Shown here: in pieces, positions 23,172 through 30,468 of the stretch
Numbering within the stretch: position 1 is the stretch's first letter
Layout: each line of letters opens with the position of its first letter
Origin: JBOGWY01 sp050694015
GTDB lineage: Bacteria > Actinomycetota > CADDZG01 > WHSQ01
Assembly (NCBI GenBank): GCA_050694015.1
Contig: JBOGWY010000157.1
Span: 1 to 38,197, forward strand
DNA: 38,197 nt
Reading direction: 5' to 3'
Translations under genes and position numbers: made by a program
Notes under the pieces: model-generated
Seen by the model: the letters and a program-made list of their open reading frames with translations, nothing else
What the model was told of the DNA's origin: nothing
The model's database searches: none

Positions 23172-23294
23172 GGGTCAGGAGGCTACAAGAACTCGGTTTT
23201 TCTACGTATCCGAACGCTATCGCCGCCCCGGCGTCTCTATGCAACATTCGTGCTTGAGGAACCGTTCCGTACAACAGAAGAGGTAACCACCGAG
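23172..23294. promoter_or_regulatory. Divergent promoter region between PAP2 and LPG-synthase-like genes
   Basis: This 123-bp spacer holds TTTTTCTACGTATCCGAACG (23199-23218) and a following GCTATCGCC, which could supply promoter elements for the plus-strand operon. AGAGG at 23278-23282 lies 12 bases before ATG 23295. A GTG at 23250 in the same frame is an alternative start with no ribosome-binding site. No box of the GATACCCC type is found. Confidence 0.35.
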
Positions 23295-24368
23295 ATGGCG
23301 ATACGCGCCCGGCGGTCGAGCCGCGGGCTGGTTGTTCGTCGCGGCGCCCAGATAGTGCTTGCGGCGGTAGTTGTTATCGGGATCTACGCATTCGGCCTCC
23401 CGCGCATAGCGGAGTTCTCCGACGTGTGGTTCGCGATCCGACAGATGACGTGGCTCGAGGTTACGACGCTCACGATCCTCGCGTTCTGGAACCTCTTCAC
23501 GTATTGGCTGGTCGAGGTCGCGTCGTTCCCCGGTCTCAACTACTGGCAGGCGATGAAGGTCGTATCCACCTCCACGGCCATCGCCAACACGATGCCGGGG
23601 GGCGGGGCCTTCGGCCTCGCGACCACGACCGCGATGTATCGCTCCTACGGGTTCACGAACTCGCAGATCGCGTCGTGCATCGTGACTCAGGGAGCGTGGA
23701 ACAACTTCGTCAAGCTGGGCATGCCGGTGATCGCTCTCGCGCTCCTCGCCCTATCGGGAACGGCCAACGCCGGGCTCCTCGCGGCGTCGATCGTCGGCGT
23801 TGCGCTGCTCGTGTTCGCCATCGTCTTGTTCACGCTGACCCTGCGCAGCGAGCGAACGGCCCGGGCGGTCGCGCGACGGGCAGGGCGCATCGTGGCATCC
23901 GTCCGAGGCATGTTCGGCCGGGCGCGCGACGGCGATACCGTGGCCGACGGGATCCTTCGGTTCCGTTCGGAGACCCGGCAGCTCGTCAAAGCTCGGTGGT
24001 TGCGGCTCACAGGGACCGTCCTCGTCAGCCACGTCAGCCTCTATCTCCTTCTCCTCGTCGCGCTCCGGCACGTCGGCGTCGGCGAGAGCGCGGTCGGATG
24101 GATCGAGGCCCTCGCCGCGTTCGCTTTCGTCCGGTTGATCTCCGCGCTGCCGATAACTCCCGGCGGAGTGGGCGTCGTCGAACTCGGATTGACCGCGGCA
24201 CTGGTCGCGGCGGGGGGGCCCGACGCCGGCGTGATCGCGGCGGTCCTCGTGTTCCGCGCCCTCAGTTACCTGCTGCCGATCGCCTTCGGCGGGATCACCT
24301 ACATCTACTGGCGCAAGGGCGCCACGCGCCGGCGCGCGCGACTCGAACTGAAAGGGGCGCAGTCGTGA
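23295..24368 (+). CDS. Lysylphosphatidylglycerol synthase-like transmembrane protein (UPF0104/MprF flippase-type)
   Basis: A 357-residue membrane protein from ATG 23295 (MAIRARRSSRGLVVRRGAQI), with about eight helices. It has the LPG_synthase_TM (PF03706) hallmarks ANTMPGGGAFGLATTTAMYR, the SQIASCIVTQGAWNNFVKL stretch, and near the C-terminus SALPITPGGVGVVELGL, the conserved P-x-x-P-G-G-x-G motif. This domain flips or anchors modified phospholipids in MprF, but the synthetic aminoacyl-transferase domain is absent. It opens a four-gene overlapping operon with an OpuAC lipoprotein, a PAP2-kinase fusion and a lipoprotein, suggesting envelope lipid handling. Exact substrate unknown. Confidence 0.88.
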   Translation: MAIRARRSSRGLVVRRGAQIVLAAVVVIGIYAFGLPRIAEFSDVWFAIRQMTWLEVTTLTILAFWNLFTYWLVEVASFPGLNYWQAMKVVSTSTAIANTMPGGGAFGLATTTAMYRSYGFTNSQIASCIVTQGAWNNFVKLGMPVIALALLALSGTANAGLLAASIVGVALLVFAIVLFTLTLRSERTARAVARRAGRIVASVRGMFGRARDGDTVADGILRFRSETRQLVKARWLRLTGTVLVSHVSLYLLLLVALRHVGVGESAVGWIEALAAFAFVRLISALPITPGGVGVVELGLTAALVAAGGPDAGVIAAVLVFRALSYLLPIAFGGITYIYWRKGATRRRARLELKGAQS

Positions 24369-25288
24369 CGTCGCGGCGTCTCATCCTCACCGCGGCCCTC
24401 ATGGCTCTCGTCGCCGTCGCATGCGGTGGGGCCCGTGCCGGGGGAACGAAGCGAGAGCCGGCACGCAACGCGTCGATCGTGATCGGGTCGTTCGATTTCT
24501 CCGAGAGCCGTGTCCTTGGGGAGCTCTATGCCGTCGCACTCGAGGAGCACGGATACGACGTCACGCGCTCCTTCGACATCGGGTCGCGGGAGCTCGTCGA
24601 GCCGGCGCTCGAGCAGGGCAAGATCGACTTCGTGCCGGAGTACCTCGGCGCGGCGCTCACATTCGCCAGCCTCGGCGAGGCCGAGCTCACTTCGTCCCCG
24701 TCACAGATGGCGGCGGCGTTGAACGAGACCCTGATCGAGCGCGGCATCGAGGCGCTCGCTTACGGACCCGCGCAGGACCGCAACGGCATCGTCGTCACGC
24801 AAGAGACGGCGACCGAGTACAACCTGATCCGCATCAGTGACCTCGAGCCGTTCGCGCCGGAGCTCACGTTCGGAGGACCGCCGGAATGTGCGGAGCGGCC
24901 CTTGTGCTTGGTAGGTCTCGAGGAGGTCTACGACCTCGAGTTCGCAGGGTTCCAACCGCTCGACGTTGGAGGTCCTGCAACGGTCGCTGCCCTCGAAGGC
25001 GGCGAGGTCGACGTCGCGCTGCTCTTCACGACCGACCCCAACATCGAAGAACGCGACTTCGTCTTGCTCACCGACGACCGTCGCCTGCAGCCGGCGGAGA
25101 ACGTCGTCCCGCTAGCGCGTAGCGAGGTCCTCGGACGGAACGCCGACATGCGTGAGCTCGTCGATGACGTGACGATCGCCTTGTCGACGGACGAGCTCCG
25201 AAGGCTCAACCGCCTCGTTGACCTGGAGGGTAAGGACCGCCGCGCCGTGGCACACGCATGGCTCCTTCGCGAAGGGCTGGTGGAGTGA
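24365..25288 (+). CDS. OpuAC-type glycine betaine/choline-like substrate-binding lipoprotein
   Basis: A 307-residue protein starting at GTG 24365, overlapping the previous stop as GTGA. It has the lipoprotein signal VTSRRLILTAALMALVAVAC (lipid-modified Cys20). The mature part begins the OpuAC fold (PF04069): IVIGSFDFSESRVLGELYAV, then GSRELVEPALEQGKIDFVPE, FEYLG-type YLGAALTF, and VALLFTTDPNIEERDFVLLT. This family delivers glycine betaine, choline or carnitine to ABC importers. No ABC ATPase or permease is near it, so it is either an orphan subunit or a quaternary-amine-headgroup sensor for its operon. The stop overlaps the next ATG (TGATG). Confidence 0.88.
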   Translation: MTSRRLILTAALMALVAVACGGARAGGTKREPARNASIVIGSFDFSESRVLGELYAVALEEHGYDVTRSFDIGSRELVEPALEQGKIDFVPEYLGAALTFASLGEAELTSSPSQMAAALNETLIERGIEALAYGPAQDRNGIVVTQETATEYNLIRISDLEPFAPELTFGGPPECAERPLCLVGLEEVYDLEFAGFQPLDVGGPATVAALEGGEVDVALLFTTDPNIEERDFVLLTDDRRLQPAENVVPLARSEVLGRNADMRELVDDVTIALSTDELRRLNRLVDLEGKDRRAVAHAWLLREGLVE

Positions 25289-27033
25289 TGCAACGACCGC
25301 GCATCGGACCTCTCGGCCCGGTCGGCGCCGATCCCGAGGATGACGGGCTCAAGATCATCATCCACGACGGCGCGCACGAGGAGATCGCGCTCGAGACGAC
25401 GCGCCGCAAGCGCCGCCGGCCCTCGGGGGAGCCGCCACCGTTACCCAGACCCCTGCAGTCGACCGGGAAGTACTGGCTCGTAGTGGTTGGGATCGTTGTC
25501 GGCATCTGGGCCGCGCTCGGGTCGATCCCCAATGCAGGCAGAGTGTTCTACGGTTTCGATCACGCGACCCTCGAGGGCTTCGCGGCGATCCGGAACGACT
25601 TCCTTACTACGCTCGCACGAGCCGTCGACGCGGCCGGCGGTTACAACACGACGCGAGCCCTCCGGTGGATGGTGCTGATCGGTCTCCTCTTCTTCAAGCG
25701 GTTCCGCCACCTCTTCGTGTGGCTGGGCGCGACGCTCGCGGTCGGTTGGATCATGACGACGGTCGCCACGCTGCTGTTCCGCGCGCGGCCGCTGGGGGTG
25801 GAGATCCTCGGTAACTGGGAGGGCGCGTCGCACCCGTCGCGTCCGGTCGGCGCGCTCGCCGTGACGCTGATGGGGATCTGCTACACGCTCGTCCCACCGG
25901 GCAGGCCGCGGACGATCGCGAAATGGGCAACAGCCGGGGTCCTCGCTCTTCTCGGCCTGTCCCGGCTCTACCTCGCCGTCGAGCATCCGACGGACTTCTT
26001 CGTCGGTGTGGCGCTCGGCGTGGGCATCCCACTCGTCGCGTTCCGGTTGCTGACGCCGAACGAGATCTTCCCCGTGCGTTATGGACGCGGCCGTGCCGCG
26101 CACCTCGATGTGGGAGGAGCGCGCGGCGAGGCACTGCGCGCCGCGCTCGAAGAACAGTTGGGTATCACGGTGTCCGAGATCAAACCGTTCAACCTGGAGG
26201 GGTCCGGAGGTTCGACCCCCTTGCGCCTGACTGTGACCGGCGGGGCGGAGACGGACTATCTGTTCGCGAAGCTGTACGCACACACACACCTGCGCGCCGA
26301 CCGCTGGTACAAGCTCGGACGCACGTTGTTGTACGGGCGTCTGGAGGACGAGGCGTCGTTCTCCACGGTGCGTCGCCTCGTTCAGTACGAGGACTACATG
26401 CAGCGAGTGATGCGCGACGCGGGGTTGCACGTTCCGGACCCGTACGGATTCGTCGAGATCACCCCGGAGCGCGAGTACGTCCTCGTTACGAGCTTCCTCG
26501 ACGACGCCAAGGAGATCCACGACGTCGAGATGACGCGGCAGATCATCGACGAGGCTCTTCTCGTCGTGCGGAAGATGTGGGACGCCGGCATCGCGCATCG
26601 CGACGTGAAACCGTCGAACATCCTCGTACGGCGGGGCCACATCCACCTGATCGACGTGGCGTTCGGTCAGATCCGACCGTCGCCGTGGCGCCAGGCGGTC
26701 GACCTCGCCAACATGATGCTCGTGCTCGCGCTGCGCAGCGATGCGAAGACCGTCTACCGGCGCGCGCTCAGGTACTTCACTCCCGACGACATCGCTGAGG
26801 CTTTCGCGGCGACGCAGGGTGTGACGATCCCGAGCCAGTCGCGCAACATGTTGCGTAAGGAGAAGAAGAAGGACCTGATCAAGGAGTTCCGAGCGCTGGC
26901 TCCGTCGCGACCCCGCATCTCGATCCAGAGATGGAGTTTCCGCCGCGTCGGTCTGACACTATCGGTCCTCGGCATCGCGTTCGTCGGCGTCGTCGTCGCG
27001 CTGAGTAACCTCTCAGGGGCGGGTCTCCTATGA
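25288..27033 (+). CDS. Fusion of PAP2-like membrane domain and protein-kinase-like domain
   Basis: A 581-residue protein. Residues 1-60 are charged and cytoplasmic. About 60-260 is a multi-helix PAP2-like domain: RARPLG for motif 1, SHPSRPVGALAV for the normally PSGH motif 2 (altered), and R226-LYLAVE-H233-PT-D236 for intact motif 3. About 300-535 is a kinase-like domain: YLFAKLYAHTH (candidate ATP-binding Lys), IAHRDVKPSNILV (H437-R438-D439, catalytic loop), then LIDVAFGQI, where DVA stands for the DFG motif. A C-terminal helix (about 555-575) follows. It starts at TGATG with the OpuAC gene and ends ATGA with the lipoprotein gene. It probably dephosphorylates and/or phosphorylates a lipid or headgroup. 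Substrate unknown. Confidence 0.88.
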   Translation: MQRPRIGPLGPVGADPEDDGLKIIIHDGAHEEIALETTRRKRRRPSGEPPPLPRPLQSTGKYWLVVVGIVVGIWAALGSIPNAGRVFYGFDHATLEGFAAIRNDFLTTLARAVDAAGGYNTTRALRWMVLIGLLFFKRFRHLFVWLGATLAVGWIMTTVATLLFRARPLGVEILGNWEGASHPSRPVGALAVTLMGICYTLVPPGRPRTIAKWATAGVLALLGLSRLYLAVEHPTDFFVGVALGVGIPLVAFRLLTPNEIFPVRYGRGRAAHLDVGGARGEALRAALEEQLGITVSEIKPFNLEGSGGSTPLRLTVTGGAETDYLFAKLYAHTHLRADRWYKLGRTLLYGRLEDEASFSTVRRLVQYEDYMQRVMRDAGLHVPDPYGFVEITPEREYVLVTSFLDDAKEIHDVEMTRQIIDEALLVVRKMWDAGIAHRDVKPSNILVRRGHIHLIDVAFGQIRPSPWRQAVDLANMMLVLALRSDAKTVYRRALRYFTPDDIAEAFAATQGVTIPSQSRNMLRKEKKKDLIKEFRALAPSRPRISIQRWSFRRVGLTLSVLGIAFVGVVVALSNLSGAGLL

Positions 27034-27569
27034 GCCGGCGTCTCTGGCCTCTCGTCGTCGTGGCGGGTCTTCTCGCGAGCGCCTGCGCCACGGTTCCCTC
27101 GGCGACCCCGAACTGCGACGCGAACGAGAACACGGACGTGCTCGTCATCGAGGCTCAGTCGGTGCCCTCGGCCGAGCACCTGCCGTGCGTGGGCGCGCTG
27201 CCGGTCGGTTGGAGCCTCCACGAGTTCGACGCGACCGACGACTACACCCGCTTCTTCCTTGACTCGGATCGGGCCGGGTTCCACGCGGTGAAGGTGGAGC
27301 TACGACCTTCGTGCGACATCGGTCGTGCAACCGAGGTGCCGCCGGACACCCCCGGCATCGAGCAGTTCGAACGGATCGACACGCTCGAGGGCCGTTATCG
27401 CGGCACGCGGTTCTACGTCTTCGAAGGTGGGTGTGTGACGTACGACTTCGATCTCTCCGGCGAGGGCCGTACCGAGCTGGCACATGAGGTCTCGCTGGCC
27501 CTCGATTTCTTCCCCAGGGCCGAACTCGAGCGGATGGCGGCGGAAGCCAACATAGACATCGAGACCTAA
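27030..27569 (+). CDS. Lipoprotein of unknown function
   Basis: A 179-residue protein starting ATG 27030, which overlaps the kinase-fusion stop as ATGA. The signal MSRRLWPLVVVAGLLASAC ends in a lipobox with Cys19. The mature part has further Cys (PNCDANEN, HLPCVGALP, RPSCDIGRA, EGGCVTYDF), consistent with two disulfides, and reads GWSLHEFDATDDYTRFFLDS. I recognise no family. As the last gene of the envelope operon, it may assist the membrane proteins from outside. Its stop TAA is the start of gene-end repeat R2. Confidence 0.8.
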   Translation: MSRRLWPLVVVAGLLASACATVPSATPNCDANENTDVLVIEAQSVPSAEHLPCVGALPVGWSLHEFDATDDYTRFFLDSDRAGFHAVKVELRPSCDIGRATEVPPDTPGIEQFERIDTLEGRYRGTRFYVFEGGCVTYDFDLSGEGRTELAHEVSLALDFFPRAELERMAAEANIDIET

Positions 27570-27621
27570 CTCTTTTGTGAGCACATAGCCGCGTTTTCAG
27601 GCGTGCGCTTGCAGAAGAAAA
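27567..27621 (+). repeat. Gene-end repeat, copy R2
   Basis: TAAC (the stop of the 27030 lipoprotein), then TCTTTTGTGAGCACATAGCC, GCGTTTTCAGGCGTGCGCTT and GCAGAAGAAAA. The core is identical to R1, R3 and R4. It lies between two same-strand genes, 33 bp before the next ATG, so it is both downstream of one gene and in the leader region of the next. Confidence 0.9.
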
Positions 27622-27654
27622 GGAAAGCCGCGCCTCGCGGCGAACCCAAGAAAG

Positions 27655-29469
27655 ATGGCTGAGAAGCATGTTTTCGCGCGTCTGGTCGCTGTTGTCGTCG
27701 CGGCCCTCCTCGCGGTGCCGCTGCTGCCGGCGGCTCCCGCTCACGCGAGCCCGAACACCTTCATCACCATGTCCGACGGCGTCCAGATCGCGCTCAACGT
27801 GCGGATGCCCAACGGGTACGACAAAGGCAAGAGTTACCCCGCGGTCTTCGAGATGTCGGGCTACGACGGTGGCGCTTCCGACGGCGACGAGCCCTACGCG
27901 GGCGAGGGCAGCCGTGCGCTGACGAAGCAGTTCTACAAGGACTACGTCACCGTGCACGCGTCGGTCCGTGGGACCGGCTGTTCCGGCGGCGAGTTCGACC
28001 TCTTCTCGTGGCGCAGCGCGCTCGACGGGCGCGAGATCATCAGCTGGATCGCCGAGCAACCGTGGAGCAACGGCGACATCGGCATCTACGGGCACTCATA
28101 CGGCGGCATCACGGGCTTCATGGTCGGGGCGACGCGGCCCCCCGAACTCGACGCGATGTCGGTCTCCGGTCTGATCGACGATCTCTACCGCGGCATCGTG
28201 TACCCCGGCGGCGTGAGCAACTACGGCTTCCCGCTGCTCTGGACCGGCGGCGTGCGCAACGTCTACGACATCGGCGGCGGTTTCCTGCTCGGCTTCGACG
28301 AGGGCGGGGCCGAGGGCTGCGCGCAGAGCATCCCGCAGAAGAGCCGCACCGTGCTGAACGATCCGATCCTGCAGGGCCTCCAGGACACCGACACGACGTG
28401 GATGCAGGTCCGTTCGTTGATCAACTACGCCGAGCGCATCGAGGTTCCGATCCACATCTCCGGGGCCTGGCAGGACGAGCAGACCGGGCCGCGCGGCTTC
28501 ACGCACCTGTTCGAGGATGTCGTGAACGCACCGGTCAAGCGCTTGCTCGTGACGAACGGCGATCACGGCACCCAACAGGACGGGAAGTTCCTCGAACCCG
28601 ACCGCAAGGAGTTCATGGACTACTTCGTGCACGACCGCCACGAGCCGCGGCCCTCGGGAACCTACCCGGCGTCGAGCGTGATCACCTTCCTCGAGAACCT
28701 TCAGGGCTCCGACGACGTACCGGTCGCGAAGCTCAACCGCAGCTTCCCGCTCGAGGACACGAACTGGACCGACCTCTACTTCCAGCCCGAAGGCGGGCTG
28801 GCTCCGTCGCCGCCGGGCAAGAACGGGGGCAGCGACAACTACTTCTCCGGCAGCCCGCGCCAGTCGTGGAGCTACCAGGGAGGGCACAGCGCCGGATCAC
28901 CGTTCACGACCGAGGACGCGAATGGAGCCGACGAGCTGATCTTCGCGACGAAGAAGTTCGACGAGCCCACGGCGATGATCGGGCCCGCCACCGCGACGTT
29001 GTTCATGTCGTCGACAGCTCCGGACACCGAGATGTTCGTGCAGATCATCGATGAGGCTCCGGACGGAAGCCGCTACTTCGTGCAGCGCGGCATGCTGAAG
29101 GCGAGCCACCGCGCGATTATGCCGGGACTCTCGGACAAACTCGCCGACGGGACGATCTACCGTCCGCACCGGCCGCACACCAACCCGACGCTGATCGAGC
29201 CGGGCGCGGTCTACAAGTACCTCGTCGAGATCTTCCCGTTCGGCCACGTGTTCCGGCCGGGGCACCGGATGATCGTCAAGATCCACACGCCCTCCGCGGT
29301 GGACAGCTACTACGCGTACATCCCGAAGCGGCCGGCCGGCATCAACACGCTGTACCACGACGCCGAGCACCCGAGCAGCCTCATGCTCCCGTTCGCACCG
29401 CTCAACGGCGTGCAGTTGAAAGCCGCGCCGAAGCCGTGCCAACTAGAAGACATCCGCTGCACCGGCTAA
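27655..29469 (+). CDS. Secreted X-Pro dipeptidyl-peptidase (S15)/CocE-type hydrolase
   Basis: A 604-residue exported serine hydrolase. The signal peptide is MAEKHVFARLVAVVVAALLA to AHA at about 31. YPAVFEMSGYDGG and VTVHASVRGTGCSGGEFDLF (the S15 RGTGxSGG oxyanion motif) precede DIGIYGHSYGGITGFM, with nucleophile S148. HINGD-type VTNGDHGTQ supplies a likely catalytic His. The C-terminal jelly-roll (PepX_C) runs from about 380 (SWSYQGG to RMIVKIHTPSA). It cleaves an acyl-proline peptide bond or an ester; families S15 and CocE/NonD cannot be separated here. ATG 27655 is preceded by a purine-rich stretch. Its stop starts repeat R3. Confidence 0.9.
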   Translation: MAEKHVFARLVAVVVAALLAVPLLPAAPAHASPNTFITMSDGVQIALNVRMPNGYDKGKSYPAVFEMSGYDGGASDGDEPYAGEGSRALTKQFYKDYVTVHASVRGTGCSGGEFDLFSWRSALDGREIISWIAEQPWSNGDIGIYGHSYGGITGFMVGATRPPELDAMSVSGLIDDLYRGIVYPGGVSNYGFPLLWTGGVRNVYDIGGGFLLGFDEGGAEGCAQSIPQKSRTVLNDPILQGLQDTDTTWMQVRSLINYAERIEVPIHISGAWQDEQTGPRGFTHLFEDVVNAPVKRLLVTNGDHGTQQDGKFLEPDRKEFMDYFVHDRHEPRPSGTYPASSVITFLENLQGSDDVPVAKLNRSFPLEDTNWTDLYFQPEGGLAPSPPGKNGGSDNYFSGSPRQSWSYQGGHSAGSPFTTEDANGADELIFATKKFDEPTAMIGPATATLFMSSTAPDTEMFVQIIDEAPDGSRYFVQRGMLKASHRAIMPGLSDKLADGTIYRPHRPHTNPTLIEPGAVYKYLVEIFPFGHVFRPGHRMIVKIHTPSAVDSYYAYIPKRPAGINTLYHDAEHPSSLMLPFAPLNGVQLKAAPKPCQLEDIRCTG

Positions 29470-29521
29470 CCCTTTTGTGAGCACATAGCCGCGTTTTCAG
29501 GCGTGCGTCTGCAGAACAAAA
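29467..29521 (+). repeat. Gene-end repeat, copy R3
   Basis: TAAC (stop of the S15 hydrolase), then CCTTTTGTGAGCACATAGCC, GCGTTTTCAGGCGTGCGTCT and GCAGAACAAAA. The ends TTTTGT and ACAAAA are perfect inverted repeats. It fills the gap before the convergent gene that ends at 29528. Confidence 0.9.
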
Positions 29522-29527
29522 CGCCGA

Positions 29528-30376
29528 CTACGGGACCACGATCGAAGCCGAGCGGGCGCGCACGCACGAGTCACGCCGCGGCGGCTCCGAGTTCGGCGCG
29601 TTGACCCACGTGCGGTGTAGCACCGCGTAGAAGCGACCTCGCTGGCGGTCGTACGTGCGAATCCGCCATGAGTCGAGATCGGCGGTGGTTGTCGCGATCC
29701 TGTCGTCGTCCCCGCGGCGGACCTTCCAGACCGTTACACGGCTCGGCGCACATCCGGCGTTCTCCCTCGTGACGGTTCCGTAGAAGGTTCCGCGCCACCG
29801 TCGGTACTGGATCGTGATGGTTTGCTCGCAGATCAAGTCGGACCCACACGGCGGCGGGCCCGCTGGTGACCACTCCCACTCCTGGACATCGGTGCCGTCG
29901 GGTTCGCCGAAGGAGCCGGGGGCCGAGGCCTCATCGGCTCCCTCGTTCGTGTCGGCCTCGACGGTCAGGTCGCTGCGGTCGACGTCGATCCAGCCTCTGA
30001 TCGACTGGGTGCCTCCGTCCGATTCCGGCAACGTCACGGAGCACCGGTTCGACCCGGTCTCGATCGTGCAGGTGAGATCCGGGGTCTGGGGCGTGTCCGA
30101 CGAGTCGGGGTCTGCGACCCCGGTCACCTCGAAGTCGAACTGGGTCCCGCCGAAGTCGCCCTCGAGTACGACGCAGCCCTCCTCGAACGGCTCTTCGTGA
30201 TCGGCGTCGTTGGTACCGATCGTCGCGATGGCGCGTTCCCAGATGTCGTCGCCGCTCCTACCTTGCAGTGTGTCCGGACCGAGGTCGACGCACATGATGT
30301 TGGGATGGGCGGCCCGGACCGGCGTTACGAAGCCGAGTACAGAGACGCCCACGACAGCGAGCACGCGCAACTTCAT
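29528..30376 (-). CDS. Secreted protein of unknown function
   Basis: A 282-residue exported protein. ATG at 30376-30374 gives the signal peptide MKLRVLAVVGVSVLGFVTPV to ARA at about 22. GTG or TTG codons three and six bases upstream are alternatives. The mature part opens HPNIMCVDLGPDTLQGRSGD and is rich in Asp, Glu, Gly and Thr. It has paired Cys (TCTIETGSNRCSVTL; PPCGSDLICEQTITI), suggesting beta-sandwich domains with disulfides; the C-terminal third is basic (WKVRRGDDDRIATT). I recognise no family. It sits downstream of the penicillin acylase gene, separated by repeat R4, between secreted-enzyme genes. Confidence 0.7.
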   Translation of the reverse strand: MKLRVLAVVGVSVLGFVTPVRAAHPNIMCVDLGPDTLQGRSGDDIWERAIATIGTNDADHEEPFEEGCVVLEGDFGGTQFDFEVTGVADPDSSDTPQTPDLTCTIETGSNRCSVTLPESDGGTQSIRGWIDVDRSDLTVEADTNEGADEASAPGSFGEPDGTDVQEWEWSPAGPPPCGSDLICEQTITIQYRRWRGTFYGTVTRENAGCAPSRVTVWKVRRGDDDRIATTTADLDSWRIRTYDRQRGRFYAVLHRTWVNAPNSEPPRRDSCVRARSASIVVP

Positions 30377-30413
30377 CACCAACTACAACGCTATGCCCGG
30401 CCCCCGAGTTGCC

Positions 30414-30468
30414 TTTTGTTCTGCAAGCACACGCCTGAAAACGCGGCTATGTGCTCACAAAACGGTTA
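30414..30468 (-). repeat. Gene-end repeat, copy R4
   Basis: On the minus strand: TAAC (the stop of the penicillin acylase), then CGTTTTGTGAGCACATAGCC, GCGTTTTCAGGCGTGTGCTT and GCAGAACAAAA. It has the best fold of the four: TTTTGT with ACAAAA, then AGCACA with TGTGCT, and GCC with GGC around a nine-base loop. It lies 38 bp upstream of the next minus-strand start (30376). Confidence 0.9.

Noticed and set aside
23426..24364. Long open frame overlapping the LPG-synthase-like gene, in phase with the OpuAC gene
   Set aside because: The upstream part is Arg-rich shadow sequence; a clear lipoprotein signal begins at GTG 24365, which overlaps the previous stop as GTGA.
25751..26134. Arg-rich antisense frame within the PAP2-kinase gene
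   Set aside because: Composition is typical of antisense frames in GC-rich genes and no domain is visible.
3463..30468. Gene-end repeats as integron attC sites
   Set aside because: They sit at stop codons and have inverted ends like attC, and R2 even matches RYYYAAC. However, the required GTTRRRY at the other end is missing in all four copies, no integrase is seen, and the genes are not cassette-like.
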